Source: Gemmobacter caeni
Lineage (GTDB): Bacteria; Pseudomonadota; Alphaproteobacteria; Rhodobacterales; Rhodobacteraceae
Assembly: GCF_003054195.1 (NCBI RefSeq)
Contig: NZ_QBKP01000011.1
Location: 94,729-158,728, forward strand
Length of the DNA stretch: 64,000 nucleotides
Direction: 5' to 3'
Part shown: piece by piece, positions 17,937 through 26,224 of the stretch
Layout of the letters: each line of letters opens with the position of its first letter
Position numbering within the stretch: the first letter of the stretch is position 1
Translations under genes and position numbers: made by a program
The notes under the pieces: model-generated
Databases searched by the model: none
Seen by the model: only the letters and a program-made list of their open reading frames with translations
What the model was told of the DNA's origin: nothing

Positions 17937-17966
17937 GGGTCACACTCTGGTTTTGGCCCTGTGGCC

Positions 17967-18653
17967 TCAGTTTTCCCCGCGAGGGGCTTTGAAAAATGCG
18001 GCAATCCGACGCGCAATGGTCTGGTCATGGATCGGCGTTCCAAGACGCGCGCCCGCCCTGGCCATCACCTCGTCCGGCACAACGCCCTTGCCGCGCGTCT
18101 TCATCAGCCCGTCCACAAATTCGTCGCGGAATTCGGGATGGGCCTGCACTGTCAGCGCCCGGTCATCATAGACCAGAGCGGCATTTTCGCAGAAGGCATT
18201 GCTGCCGATGACCTCGGCGCCTTCGGGCCGTTCAACCACCTGATCGCGGTGCCAGGCGTTCAGGGTCAGCGTCTCGTCGCCAAAGGCATAATCGGTCGGG
18301 CCGACTGCCCAGCCTCCGCCAAACCGTTCCACCTTGCCGCCAAGCGCCTGTGCGATGATCTGATGGCCGAAACAGATACCGACCATGGGCACATGTTCGG
18401 CATAGGCGCGGCGGATGAAGTCTTCCAGCGGCTTGATGAAGGGATGATCCTCGTAGGCGCCATGGCGCGAGCCGGTGATCAGCCAGCCGTCACAGTCATG
18501 CACATTGGCGGGAAACTCCATGTCGACCACGCGATAGGTGCGGAAGTCGAAGCCGTTGCCATCCAGCAGGCGGGCAAACATGTCGGGGTAATCCCCCATC
18601 TGCGGCGCAAGCGCGTCAGGGGCGAAGCCGGTTTGCAGAATGCCGATGCGCAT
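17967..18653 (-). CDS. Class I glutamine amidotransferase-fold hydrolase
   Basis: A 228-residue single-domain class I amidotransferase. The nucleophile elbow is GICFGH with Cys94, and the other triad residues are His172 and Glu174 (AHPEF). It resembles the GMP-synthase-like stand-alone group. In this operon it could hydrolyse a gamma-glutamyl bond (as PuuD does on gamma-glutamyl-GABA), although it is not a clear PuuD by motif. It sits 30 bases upstream of the puuA-like gene in the same direction. Confidence 0.8.
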   Translation of the reverse strand: MRIGILQTGFAPDALAPQMGDYPDMFARLLDGNGFDFRTYRVVDMEFPANVHDCDGWLITGSRHGAYEDHPFIKPLEDFIRRAYAEHVPMVGICFGHQIIAQALGGKVERFGGGWAVGPTDYAFGDETLTLNAWHRDQVVERPEGAEVIGSNAFCENAALVYDDRALTVQAHPEFRDEFVDGLMKTRGKGVVPDEVMARAGARLGTPIHDQTIARRIAAFFKAPRGEN

Positions 18654-18691
18654 GGATAACCTGTGTCAGTGATACGGAAAATGTAGCAACC

Positions 18692-18717
18692 TGCCCCCCC
18701 TGACGGCAAGGGGGGCA
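18692..18717 (-). terminator. G/C-rich hairpin between the second GS-like gene and the amidotransferase
   Basis: TGCCCCCC and GGGGGGCA form an 8-bp stem 6 bases after the stop of the 18723-20063 gene. No uridine run follows directly, so it may be a pause or a weak terminator that divides the locus in two transcripts. Confidence 0.45.
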
Positions 18718-18722
18718 AGGCA

Positions 18723-20063
18723 TCACACGGTGTCGAGATAAAGCTCGACCTGCTCCTCGGGGCTGAGTTCCGCTAGGTAATGCAGCTCCTGCCGTTTGGT
18801 CAGCACGAGATTGTGGATCAGGTCGGGCGGCAGGATGCGCGGCATGATCGTCGAATTTTCGAAGGCGTCGATCGCTTCGGCCCAGTTCGCCGGGATCTGC
18901 GGCAGGTCCAGCGCATAGGCATTGCCGGTGATCGGCGAAGGCGGCTCCATCTCGTCCTCAATGCCGACAAGCGCGGCACCAAGGATGGTGGCAAGCATGA
19001 GGTAGGGGTTCACGTCCCCACCCGCCACCCGATGTTCCACCCGCCGGGCCGAGGGGCTGCCCGCCGGAATGCGGATCGCGGCGGTGCGGTTCTCGTAGCC
19101 CCAGGCAATCGCGGTGGGCGCATGCTTGCCCGGCACCAGCCGGTCATAGCTGTTCTGATGCGGCGCGAAGATCAGTGTGCTGTCATGCATCGCATGCAGG
19201 CAGCCCGCCACCGCCTGACGCAGCGCCGCCGTGCCCTTCGGCCCGCCGCTGTCAAAGATATTGTCACCGTCCTTGTCGATCACGCTGAAATGGGTGTGCA
19301 GCCCCGAGCCGGAATATTCGGCATAGGGTTTTGCCATGAAGCTGGCGGCAAAGCCGTGACGGCGGGCCAGCCCCTTCACCAGCATCTTGAACAGCCATGC
19401 GTCATCCGCCGCACGCAGCGGATCGTCGCAATGCATCAGGTTCATCTCGAACTGGCCCAGCCCGGTTTCCGATGTGGTGGTATCGGCCGGAATGTCCATC
19501 GCCTCGCAGGCGTCGTAAAGATCGGTGAAGAAAGTGTCGAAAGCGTCCAGCGCGCGGATCGAGAGTGTTTCCGCCGCTTTGCGCCGCTTGCCAGACCGGG
19601 GCGAGGCGGGCACCTGCATGGTCTTGCCGCTGTCGTCGATCAGAAAGAATTCCAGCTCCATCGCGCAGACCGGGGTCAGGCCGCGTGCCTTGTAGCGGTC
19701 GACCACCGCGCGCAGGGCATGGCGCGGATCACCGTCATAGGGCAGGCCGTTTTCGCGGAACATCCAGATCGGCAGCAGCGCGGTCGGGGCCTCCAGCCAG
19801 GGCATTGGCATGAACCCACGTTCGGTGGGCTTCAGCACGCCATCCTGATCGCCCTGTTCAAAGACCAGCGGGCTGTCGTCGATATCCTCGCCCCAGATGT
19901 CGAGGTTCAGGACCGAGAACGGGAAGCGCGTGCCGTTCTTCACCACATTCTCGGCAAAGCGGGCGGGGATGCGCTTGCCGCGCGCCTGTCCGTTCAGGTC
20001 TGCCGCCGCCACCCGGATCGTGCGGACCTCGGGGTGTTTACGAAGCCAATCCTTCATACTCAT
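18723..20063 (-). CDS. Second glutamine-synthetase-family ligase
   Basis: A 446-residue GlnA-fold protein, a paralogue of the gene at 16581-17936. It shows AMELEFFLI, SGSGLHTHFSV and ENRTAAIRIP, the three core active-site strands. A longer open frame to 20252 has no ATG and adds Arg/Pro-rich sequence unlike the family, so I take the ATG at 20063 (a second ATG lies at 20057); the ribosome-binding site is poor. Two GS-like genes in one locus suggest two amine substrates or a glutamylation step on each end of a polyamine. A 12-base palindrome lies 180 bases upstream. Confidence 0.78.
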   Translation of the reverse strand: MSMKDWLRKHPEVRTIRVAAADLNGQARGKRIPARFAENVVKNGTRFPFSVLNLDIWGEDIDDSPLVFEQGDQDGVLKPTERGFMPMPWLEAPTALLPIWMFRENGLPYDGDPRHALRAVVDRYKARGLTPVCAMELEFFLIDDSGKTMQVPASPRSGKRRKAAETLSIRALDAFDTFFTDLYDACEAMDIPADTTTSETGLGQFEMNLMHCDDPLRAADDAWLFKMLVKGLARRHGFAASFMAKPYAEYSGSGLHTHFSVIDKDGDNIFDSGGPKGTAALRQAVAGCLHAMHDSTLIFAPHQNSYDRLVPGKHAPTAIAWGYENRTAAIRIPAGSPSARRVEHRVAGGDVNPYLMLATILGAALVGIEDEMEPPSPITGNAYALDLPQIPANWAEAIDAFENSTIMPRILPPDLIHNLVLTKRQELHYLAELSPEEQVELYLDTV

Positions 20064-20242
20064 CGTGTCGTTCAAGACCGTCAGGCGCCGGTTCACCGTC
20101 GTGGGCCCTCGCGCCCGCCGGGGTGAGAGCCATGCCCTTGGCCCTTTCTCCCTTGTTTGATCCTTGCCATCCACGCCCGCCCGACGGGGCAGGGGACGCC
20201 ATATGCCCCGCAGGGCGCACGGTTCGGGCGACGGCCCGAAGA

Positions 20243-20254
20243 ATTTGATCAAAT
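20243..20254. promoter_or_regulatory. 12-base perfect palindrome upstream of the second GS-like gene
   Basis: ATTTGATCAAAT is a perfect palindrome in the 200-base gap between the permease stop (20263) and the GS-like start (20063). A version with 10 of 12 identical bases occurs at 60980-60991, just before the ureohydrolase gene. It may be an operator; the regulator is not identified. Confidence 0.5.
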
Positions 20255-20262
20255 AATGGATA

Positions 20263-21090
20263 CTATCGGATCAGCCTCGGACGCAAGCGAATTTTGCTGC
20301 GAATGTTCGATGGCAGGTGCCGGTTCAGCCTCCGGTTCACGATTCCGAACAAAAGGATCAGCGTCGCGGTCAACATGATGAAATAGAAGGCGACGATCGG
20401 ATAGGGCACGAAAGGGTTGAACGTCTTGTCCGCGAAGTAGTTCGCGTAATAGAGCGCATCGCCCCTTTGCTGGAACGCCGGGAAGCCGGAAAAGAACACC
20501 AGCGTGGTGGCGTGGAACAGAAAAATCGCCTCGTTGGTATAGGCAGGCCAGGCCAGCCGCAGCATGGTAGGCCACTGGATGCGGCGGAACTTGGACCAGC
20601 CATGGATGCCGTAAGCCTCGGCCGCCTCCAGATCGCCTTTCGGCACCGACATCAGGGCGCCATAGAAGATCTCGGCGGCATAGGCGGCGGTATTGAGGAA
20701 CAGCACGATCAGCGCGCCTGCCCATGCGCTTGTCAGCCAGTTGGTCGCAATATGCAGCCCGAAAATGTCGATTCCGCCGCGCGGCAGCATCACCAGTGCC
20801 GAATAGGCAAGGAAGAACTGGATGAACAGCGGCGAGCCGCGGAACACGAAGATGAACCATTCAGCCGGTTTGCGCGCCCATGGGTTGTGCGAGGCCTTCG
20901 CCATGGCCAGCGCATTGGCGAAGAAGAAGCCGAACATCAGCGCCAGCGCGCCGAAATAGATGTTCCAGATCAGGCCGGAGCCGATCAGGGTGAATTGCTG
21001 GCACAGGGTGAAATCGCTGCGTGGCAGCAGTTTCTCGCCATAACCGAGGCTGCGGAAGGCATAGGCGCCAATGGTTTCCCAGCAGGTCAT
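20263..21090 (-). CDS. Polar amino-acid ABC transporter permease (HisM type)
   Basis: A 275-residue inner-membrane protein with several hydrophobic spans and the EAA-loop segment DLEAAEAYGIHGWSKFRRIQWPTMLR that contacts the ATPase. Its ATG overlaps the stop of the HisQ-type gene (ATGA at 21087-21090), so the two permeases are translationally coupled and form a heterodimer. Family members import histidine, lysine, arginine, ornithine or opines. Confidence 0.88.
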   Translation of the reverse strand: MTCWETIGAYAFRSLGYGEKLLPRSDFTLCQQFTLIGSGLIWNIYFGALALMFGFFFANALAMAKASHNPWARKPAEWFIFVFRGSPLFIQFFLAYSALVMLPRGGIDIFGLHIATNWLTSAWAGALIVLFLNTAAYAAEIFYGALMSVPKGDLEAAEAYGIHGWSKFRRIQWPTMLRLAWPAYTNEAIFLFHATTLVFFSGFPAFQQRGDALYYANYFADKTFNPFVPYPIVAFYFIMLTATLILLFGIVNRRLNRHLPSNIRSKIRLRPRLIR

Positions 21091-21968
21091 TGCGCGGCCC
21101 TCCGCATCGCCTCGCCAGCGGCGGTGGCCTGGCCATGGTTCAGTCGTGCCGACAGACGGCCCAGCAGGATTTCGGAAACGCGCGTCATACAGAGATAGGC
21201 CACCAGCAGGAAGAGGAAATACCACAGCCGCCAGTCGGGATGCGGATAGGCATAAGCCTGGGTTTTGGCGCTGCCCAGTTCGCGCGCCCAATAAACGATG
21301 TCCTTGACCCCCAGGAGAAACAGCAGCGGCGTCGCCTTGATGAGGATCATCCACAGGTTCGACAGGCCCGGCAGCGCATAGGTCCACATCTGCGGCACCA
21401 GAATGCGGCGGAACACCTGACGGGGTGTCATGCCATAGCTTTCGGCGGTTTCAAGCTGCGCGCGGGGCACTGCATTCATGGCCCCATAAAGCACGTTCGC
21501 CGCGAAAGCCCCGAAGACGATTGAGAAGGTAAAGACCGCCAGCGCAAAGCCGTAAAGCTGGTGCCAGATCTGCGACGATGACCCCAGCGGCACCTTGGCC
21601 TGCGGGCAGACGCGGAATTCCAGCCCCTGGCGGATCGGCTCTTTCCAGTCCGGGCAGACCACCTGATGCTTCATCCACTCGATCCCCTGATCAAGGGCGA
21701 TGACGAAGAACATGAAGAACACGATGTCCGGCACGCCGCGCACCATGACGATGTAAATCTTGCCCAGCCAGCTGACCGGCGCGATATGGCTGCGCGCCGC
21801 CATGGCGCCGCCAAACCCGAAGGCCAGCGCCGTGGGGGCGGTGACCGCAAGCAGGGTCAGAACCGTCAGGAACGAGGTGTAGAAGCCAAGATGCTTGCCG
21901 GAGGTCAGATAGCACAGAAGCCAGCCGAAGCCTTCCAGCGCCTTGGGGTCGGCGCAAAAGCTGAACAT
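21087..21968 (-). CDS. Polar amino-acid ABC transporter permease (HisQ type)
   Basis: A 293-residue inner-membrane protein with multiple transmembrane helices and an EAA loop (QLETAESYGMTPRQVFRRILVPQMW). It has a roughly 40-residue insertion with several cysteines (VVCPDWKEPIR... FRVCPQ) between the second and third helix regions, probably periplasmic and not seen in E. coli HisQ. The ATG at 21968 is chosen over a GTG at 22010 because MFSFCADP begins the conserved part. Confidence 0.85.
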   Translation of the reverse strand: MFSFCADPKALEGFGWLLCYLTSGKHLGFYTSFLTVLTLLAVTAPTALAFGFGGAMAARSHIAPVSWLGKIYIVMVRGVPDIVFFMFFVIALDQGIEWMKHQVVCPDWKEPIRQGLEFRVCPQAKVPLGSSSQIWHQLYGFALAVFTFSIVFGAFAANVLYGAMNAVPRAQLETAESYGMTPRQVFRRILVPQMWTYALPGLSNLWMILIKATPLLFLLGVKDIVYWARELGSAKTQAYAYPHPDWRLWYFLFLLVAYLCMTRVSEILLGRLSARLNHGQATAAGEAMRRAAQ

Positions 21969-22043
21969 GGGTGACAGATCGCTGGGGCCGCGCGGGGCAG
22001 GTCGGAACACCCCGCCGGACGAACCGGCGGGGCAGGGGCGAAA

Positions 22044-22763
22044 TCAGAACAGCGGCGTATCTTCGCCGAAGTGCTTTTTCAGCGCGGCGTTCAGGGTGCC
22101 GTCGGCTTTCATCGACTGGATCGCGGCGGTGAATTTCTCGCGCAGTTCATTGTCGCTTTGACGGAAGCCGAGGCCGACACCGCCGCCCAGTTCCACATCG
22201 TCGCCCACGAACATCAGTTCGCCGTTCGACTGCTCGACATAGGGCTTCAGGAAGTCCTTGTCGGCAAACACTGCGGCCGCCTCGCCGTTGCGGACGGCGG
22301 CGATGGTTTCGTCGGGGGTGGCGAATTCCAGCAGGGTCGCGCCGGATTCGGCGACATAGCCCGCCTGAATGGTGCCGACCTGCGCCGAGACCACGCCCTT
22401 GATGTCAGCGCCCGCATCCGAGGCCACATAGGCCGAAGCGGCCGGGGGGAAGTAGTTCTCCGAGAAGCTGATGACCTTCGAGCGTTCGTCGGTGATGCTC
22501 ATGCCCGCGATGATGACATCATAGTTGCCCGATTGCAGGTTCGGGATGATCGAATCCCAGTCGTTCGTCACCCATTCGCAGGTCAGTTCGGCGCGCTTGC
22601 ACAGTTCGTCGCCCACTTCACGCTCGAACCCGGCGACCTGGCCGTTGTCGTCGATGAAGTTGAAGGGCGGATAGGCGCCCTCGGTGCCCAGACGCACGGT
22701 CTGCGCGGCAGCCGCACCGCCGGTCAGCGCCAGAAGCGCGGTGGCAAGAAGCAGTTTCTTCAT
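22044..22763 (-). CDS. Periplasmic amino-acid-binding protein (family 3 solute-binding)
   Basis: A 239-residue SBP_bac_3 protein with a cleavable signal peptide (MKKLLLATALLALTGGAAAA) and the lobe-1 signature LGTEGAYPPFNFIDDNGQ. NYDVIIAGMSITDERSKVISFSENYF is the hinge region of the lysine/arginine/ornithine-histidine group. GGGGAGA precedes the ATG. It supplies the ligand-binding part of the adjacent HisQMP-type transporter. Confidence 0.9.
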   Translation of the reverse strand: MKKLLLATALLALTGGAAAAQTVRLGTEGAYPPFNFIDDNGQVAGFEREVGDELCKRAELTCEWVTNDWDSIIPNLQSGNYDVIIAGMSITDERSKVISFSENYFPPAASAYVASDAGADIKGVVSAQVGTIQAGYVAESGATLLEFATPDETIAAVRNGEAAAVFADKDFLKPYVEQSNGELMFVGDDVELGGGVGLGFRQSDNELREKFTAAIQSMKADGTLNAALKKHFGEDTPLF

Positions 22764-22837
22764 TGTTGGTCTCCCCTTGGTGATCTGATTTCTTTTTGGC
22801 CCGGAACGGCGGCGCAATCCAGCGTCAGGCGATGGTT

Positions 22838-23638
22838 TCAGGCCATTGTGGCTGAAAGGAAGCCGCGCAACCGTTCGGTCTGCGGATTTCCGAAAAGCTG
22901 GTCGGGCGGGCCTTCCTCCTCGATCCGGCCCTGATGGAGGAAGACGACGTGATCGGACACATCGTTGGCCATCTTCATGTCATGGGTCACGATGATCATG
23001 GTCCGGCCTTCCTCGGCCAGCGCCTTGATCACCTTCACCACTTCCTGCTCAAGTTCGGGATCCAGCGCCGATGTCGGTTCATCGAACAGCAGGGCGCGCG
23101 GCTCCATGCACAGGGCGCGGGCGATGGCGGCGCGCTGCTGCTGGCCACCGGAAAGCTGCGCGGGCCAGGCATCGGCCTTGTCGGCAATGCCAACCTTGGC
23201 CAGATATTCACGCGCCTTCGCCTCGACCTCTTTCGGGTCGCGTTTCAGTACGGTCAGCGGTGCTTCCATGACGTTCTGGAGGATCGTCATATGGGCCCAG
23301 AGGTTAAACTGCTGGAAAACCATCGACAGATTGGTGCGGATACGCAGAACCTGTGCCTTGTCAGCCGGGTGACGGTGCAGGCCGGTACCCTTCCAGTGGA
23401 CGGCTTCACCCTCGAACAGGATGTCGCCCTGCTGGCTGTCTTCCAGCAGGTTGCAGCAGCGCAGCAGCGTGGATTTGCCAGAGCCGGACGACCCGATCAG
23501 CGAAAGCACATGGCCTTTCGGTGCGGTCATTCCGACACCCTTCAGCACCTCCAGCGGACCGTAGGATTTATGAAGATCTCGGATCTCGATGACCGGAACG
23601 CTGGCGTCCGGGGCGGGCGTAAGTTGGTCGGCAGTCAC
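22838..23638 (-). CDS. Polar amino-acid ABC transporter ATP-binding protein (HisP type)
   Basis: A 266-residue ATPase with Walker A GSSGSGKST, Q-loop QQFNLW, signature LSGGQQQR, Walker B ALLFDEPTSALD and the H-loop THDM. The long insert after the ILFEGEAVHW strand is typical of HisP/OccP proteins. The start appears to be GTG at 23638. It is the first gene of the minus-strand transporter run, followed by the binding protein and two permeases. Import of basic amino acids or opine-like compounds is likely. Confidence 0.9.
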   Translation of the reverse strand: MTADQLTPAPDASVPVIEIRDLHKSYGPLEVLKGVGMTAPKGHVLSLIGSSGSGKSTLLRCCNLLEDSQQGDILFEGEAVHWKGTGLHRHPADKAQVLRIRTNLSMVFQQFNLWAHMTILQNVMEAPLTVLKRDPKEVEAKAREYLAKVGIADKADAWPAQLSGGQQQRAAIARALCMEPRALLFDEPTSALDPELEQEVVKVIKALAEEGRTMIIVTHDMKMANDVSDHVVFLHQGRIEEEGPPDQLFGNPQTERLRGFLSATMA

Positions 23639-23775
23639 GGTTTCTCGCTTGTCGTTGGCCTGTCAGGGCTCCCTTGACGGTCGAGTAGTGCGGAATTCGT
23701 GGTGCATTGCAACGTCAATTGTGTCGGAACAAACAGAGTTGCCTGCAAAATGGGCAATCTGCCCGTTCATTTCGG

Positions 23776-24543
23776 TCAGCCCTGCGCCAAAGCGGGCGGT
23801 GGCGGGATCGGCACGGCAAGATAGTCGGCAGAGGGAATCTGGATCAGCCCGCACAGGCCAAGCGCGGCCCGGTCATCCGGCGGCAGGGTGACAATGGCCT
23901 CGGCCACGGCGGCGGCCAGAGGCGCGGGATCGGTGCCCCGCGCGGTGACATAGGGCAGGCCGGGCGTGGGGGCGGTCTGGCCGATCACGCGCAGGCGTGC
24001 TGCCACCTCCGGCTCCCACCGCAGCAAAAGCCGCCATGTCACCGCATCAAGGCTTGCCCAGTCTGCCCGGCCTTCCGCCACAGCACGGGCAGAGGCGGCA
24101 TGACCGCCGGTTTCCAGCGCGGGGCGGATCGTCAGGCCAAGGGCCGTCATATGGTTTGCGGCGGCGGCCCAGCCCGATTGCGAGCGCGCTTCGTTGAAGG
24201 CGAAGGCTGCATCGGCAAAATCGGCCAGTTCCGCGCGCGGATCATCGCCGCGCGCGACCAGGACGCTGCGATAATAGCCGGGCGGGCAGCCTTCCACCCC
24301 AAAATCAGGGGTGCCGACCAGCGTCACCACCTCCTTCAACTCGGTGCGATAGGGCATGCCGCAGGTCTGCGAGAGCAACAGGTCGGGCGAATGCCAGCCC
24401 GCCCACCAAGCGCGGTCGTCACGGGTCAGTGCCTCGGGTGCCTCGATCCCGCGTTTGCGCAGCCCGTCGCGGATCAGCGACCAGTAAAGATCGGTCGGGC
24501 CGCGCAACTCGGGCCGGTCATACATGCCAAGGGCGGCGATCAT
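23776..24543 (-). CDS. PhnD-like binding-protein-fold protein without signal peptide
   Basis: A 255-residue protein resembling phosphate/phosphonate-binding PhnD domains (SQTCGMPYRTELK and the hinge YRSVLVARGDDPRAEL). It starts directly with MIAALGMYDRPELRG and has no signal peptide or lipobox, so it is probably cytoplasmic and not a transporter part. Its ATG overlaps the TerB gene stop (ATGA, 24540-24543), which implies coupled translation. Function unknown. Confidence 0.7.
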   Translation of the reverse strand: MIAALGMYDRPELRGPTDLYWSLIRDGLRKRGIEAPEALTRDDRAWWAGWHSPDLLLSQTCGMPYRTELKEVVTLVGTPDFGVEGCPPGYYRSVLVARGDDPRAELADFADAAFAFNEARSQSGWAAAANHMTALGLTIRPALETGGHAASARAVAEGRADWASLDAVTWRLLLRWEPEVAARLRVIGQTAPTPGLPYVTARGTDPAPLAAAVAEAIVTLPPDDRAALGLCGLIQIPSADYLAVPIPPPPALAQG

Positions 24544-24980
24544 TGCGCGGCCTCGGCCCGTTGCCGGGCCTGTGCCGATTCGACATCGGTCAGCCCCAGC
24601 AGATTGGCGATGAGCCGCAGCATCTGATCCTCGTCATCCGAACGCTGCCCGTCAGCAAGCGCCACGGTCCAGAGACCCTCGACCAGCGCCGCCCGCGACT
24701 CCAGCGGCACGGCCTCCTTGAGCGCGCGGGTAAAGCGCACGGTATCGGGGGCGGAGGCTTCCAACGCCTCTGCCTCTGCGCGCAGCGCGGCGGCGGCAAA
24801 GGGCGACATTCCATGTACGCGGGTCAGAACCGCGTCGATCCGCGATTGCTCGGCCGGGTCATACACACCGTCCGCACGTGCCACGCGCACCAGCAGCGCC
24901 GCGAGTGCCAGCTTTGCCTCATCTGCGCCCAGACGGGCCGGGGCGGGGACGGTCAGGCATCGCAGGAGTTTTTCGAACAT
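24540..24980 (-). CDS. TerB-family protein
   Basis: A 146-residue all-helical protein of the TerB/DjlA-N type: ALLVRVARADGVYDPAEQSRID and the second acidic repeat ALADGQRSDDEDQMLRLIANLLGL carry the D-G-x-x-x-x-E metal-binding-like loops of the fold. The name comes from tellurite resistance, but lone TerB proteins have no settled role. Translation is coupled to the PhnD-like gene downstream. Confidence 0.8.
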   Translation of the reverse strand: MFEKLLRCLTVPAPARLGADEAKLALAALLVRVARADGVYDPAEQSRIDAVLTRVHGMSPFAAAALRAEAEALEASAPDTVRFTRALKEAVPLESRAALVEGLWTVALADGQRSDDEDQMLRLIANLLGLTDVESAQARQRAEAAQ

Positions 24981-25016
24981 GGTGCTTTCCGTTTTTCTGG
25001 CCCTGGCGGTTAGGCC

Positions 25017-25313
25017 TCAGGCGGCATCCCATCCTGCGACAATCATCACATCCGCGCGCGAGACGGGTTCGCGCAGCGCCTTCGCGGCCTGATATTCCGG
25101 GCTGTGATAGCAGGCGCGGGCAGTCTCGAGATCGGCGAATTCGATCACGACCGTGCGGGATTTCGCGCTGCCCTCGACGACCTGCTGCTCGCCGCCCCGC
25201 ACCAGAAAGCGCGCGCCGTATCGGGCGAAGGGCAGGGCGTTTGCCTGGCGATAGGCCTCGTAGGCCTCGGCATCGTCGATTTCGACATGGGCAACCCAAT
25301 AGGCTTTGGTCAT
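25017..25313 (-). CDS. DUF1330 family protein
   Basis: A 98-residue dimeric alpha-beta barrel-like protein with the family pattern AYWVAHVEIDDAEAYEAY... RTVVIEFADLETARACYHSPEYQAA. No enzymatic role is established for the family. Its ATG overlaps the PhzF-like gene stop by one base (TGATG), so the two are an operon. Confidence 0.88.
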   Translation of the reverse strand: MTKAYWVAHVEIDDAEAYEAYRQANALPFARYGARFLVRGGEQQVVEGSAKSRTVVIEFADLETARACYHSPEYQAAKALREPVSRADVMIVAGWDAA

Positions 25314-26224
25314 CACGCGCCTCCCGGTATGCGAATACGGCCCTGCGACACGGGGACGGCGCTGCCGCGAATGCGGACTGCGGCAAGGCCGTCGGTCCCG
25401 TAATCGACCGTCATGGTCAGTTCGGAAGGCCGACCCATTTCGACGCCCTGACGCAGCCGGAACACCTGCGCGCCGCTGCGCAGAACCCGTGCGGCCCGCA
25501 GTTGCGCCGCCAGAATGGCAGTGGCCGAGCCGGTGGCGGGGTCTTCCGGGATGCCAGCGGTGGGCGAGAACATCCGCGCGCGGAAATCGCAATCTGTGCC
25601 TTCGGTGTAAAGATAAGCGCTGTCCACCCCGGCGCAATCCATGAGGCCGGACCAGTGCGGCTCTATCGGCCGGGCGCGGGCCAGCACATCCTGCGATGTG
25701 ACGGGGACGTAAAGGAAGCTTGGGCCGCCCTGCCAGATACCGGGACGATGGGCGGCGAAACCGATGTCGGCCTCGTCAATGTCCAGCGCGCGGGCGATCA
25801 GGTCCGTGGGGGCCTGGCCGGGTGCGGCCTTGGGCAGCACCGGCGCCGTGAACTCGGCTTCCACGATAGCGCCACGCCGCGTCACCTGCACCGGCACCAG
25901 CCCGGCTTCCTCCTCCAGCACCAGATCGGCGCGGAAATCGCCGGGGCCATGGGCGCGGCTTGCCAGAAGAATTGCGCAACCGATGGTCGGATGCCCGGCA
26001 AAGGGGATTTCGGCCGTCGGGAAGAAGATCCGAACCCGCGCGGTATGCGCCGGATTCACCGGAGGCTGCACGAAGATCGTCTCGGACAGGTTGAACTCGC
26101 GCGCGATGACCTGCATCTGCCGTGCCGACAGCACGTCGGCCCCCAGCACCACGGCCAGAGGATTCCCGGCAAAGGGCGTTTCGGTGAAAACGTCCAGCGT
26201 ATGAAATTCCAGCATATCGGTCAT
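25313..26224 (-). CDS. PhzF-family isomerase
   Basis: A 303-residue protein of the PhzF/diaminopimelate-epimerase-like fold: two similar halves, the general-acid/base Glu in FNLSETIF, GHPTIGCA for the first half and DPATGSATA for the second. The substrate of most PhzF paralogues is unknown; there are no phenazine genes here. MTDMLEF at 26224 overlaps the rlmJ stop (ATGA), so it is coupled to rlmJ. Confidence 0.88.
   Translation of the reverse strand: MTDMLEFHTLDVFTETPFAGNPLAVVLGADVLSARQMQVIAREFNLSETIFVQPPVNPAHTARVRIFFPTAEIPFAGHPTIGCAILLASRAHGPGDFRADLVLEEEAGLVPVQVTRRGAIVEAEFTAPVLPKAAPGQAPTDLIARALDIDEADIGFAAHRPGIWQGGPSFLYVPVTSQDVLARARPIEPHWSGLMDCAGVDSAYLYTEGTDCDFRARMFSPTAGIPEDPATGSATAILAAQLRAARVLRSGAQVFRLRQGVEMGRPSELTMTVDYGTDGLAAVRIRGSAVPVSQGRIRIPGGA

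Noticed and set aside
16572..18659. 695-codon plus-strand frame opposite the puuB/puuA-like/amidotransferase genes
   Set aside because: Spans several well-supported genes on the other strand and lacks domains.
20064..20252. N-terminal extension of the second GS-like gene
   Set aside because: No ATG at the far end, Arg/Pro-rich sequence without GS similarity, and it would cover the palindrome region.
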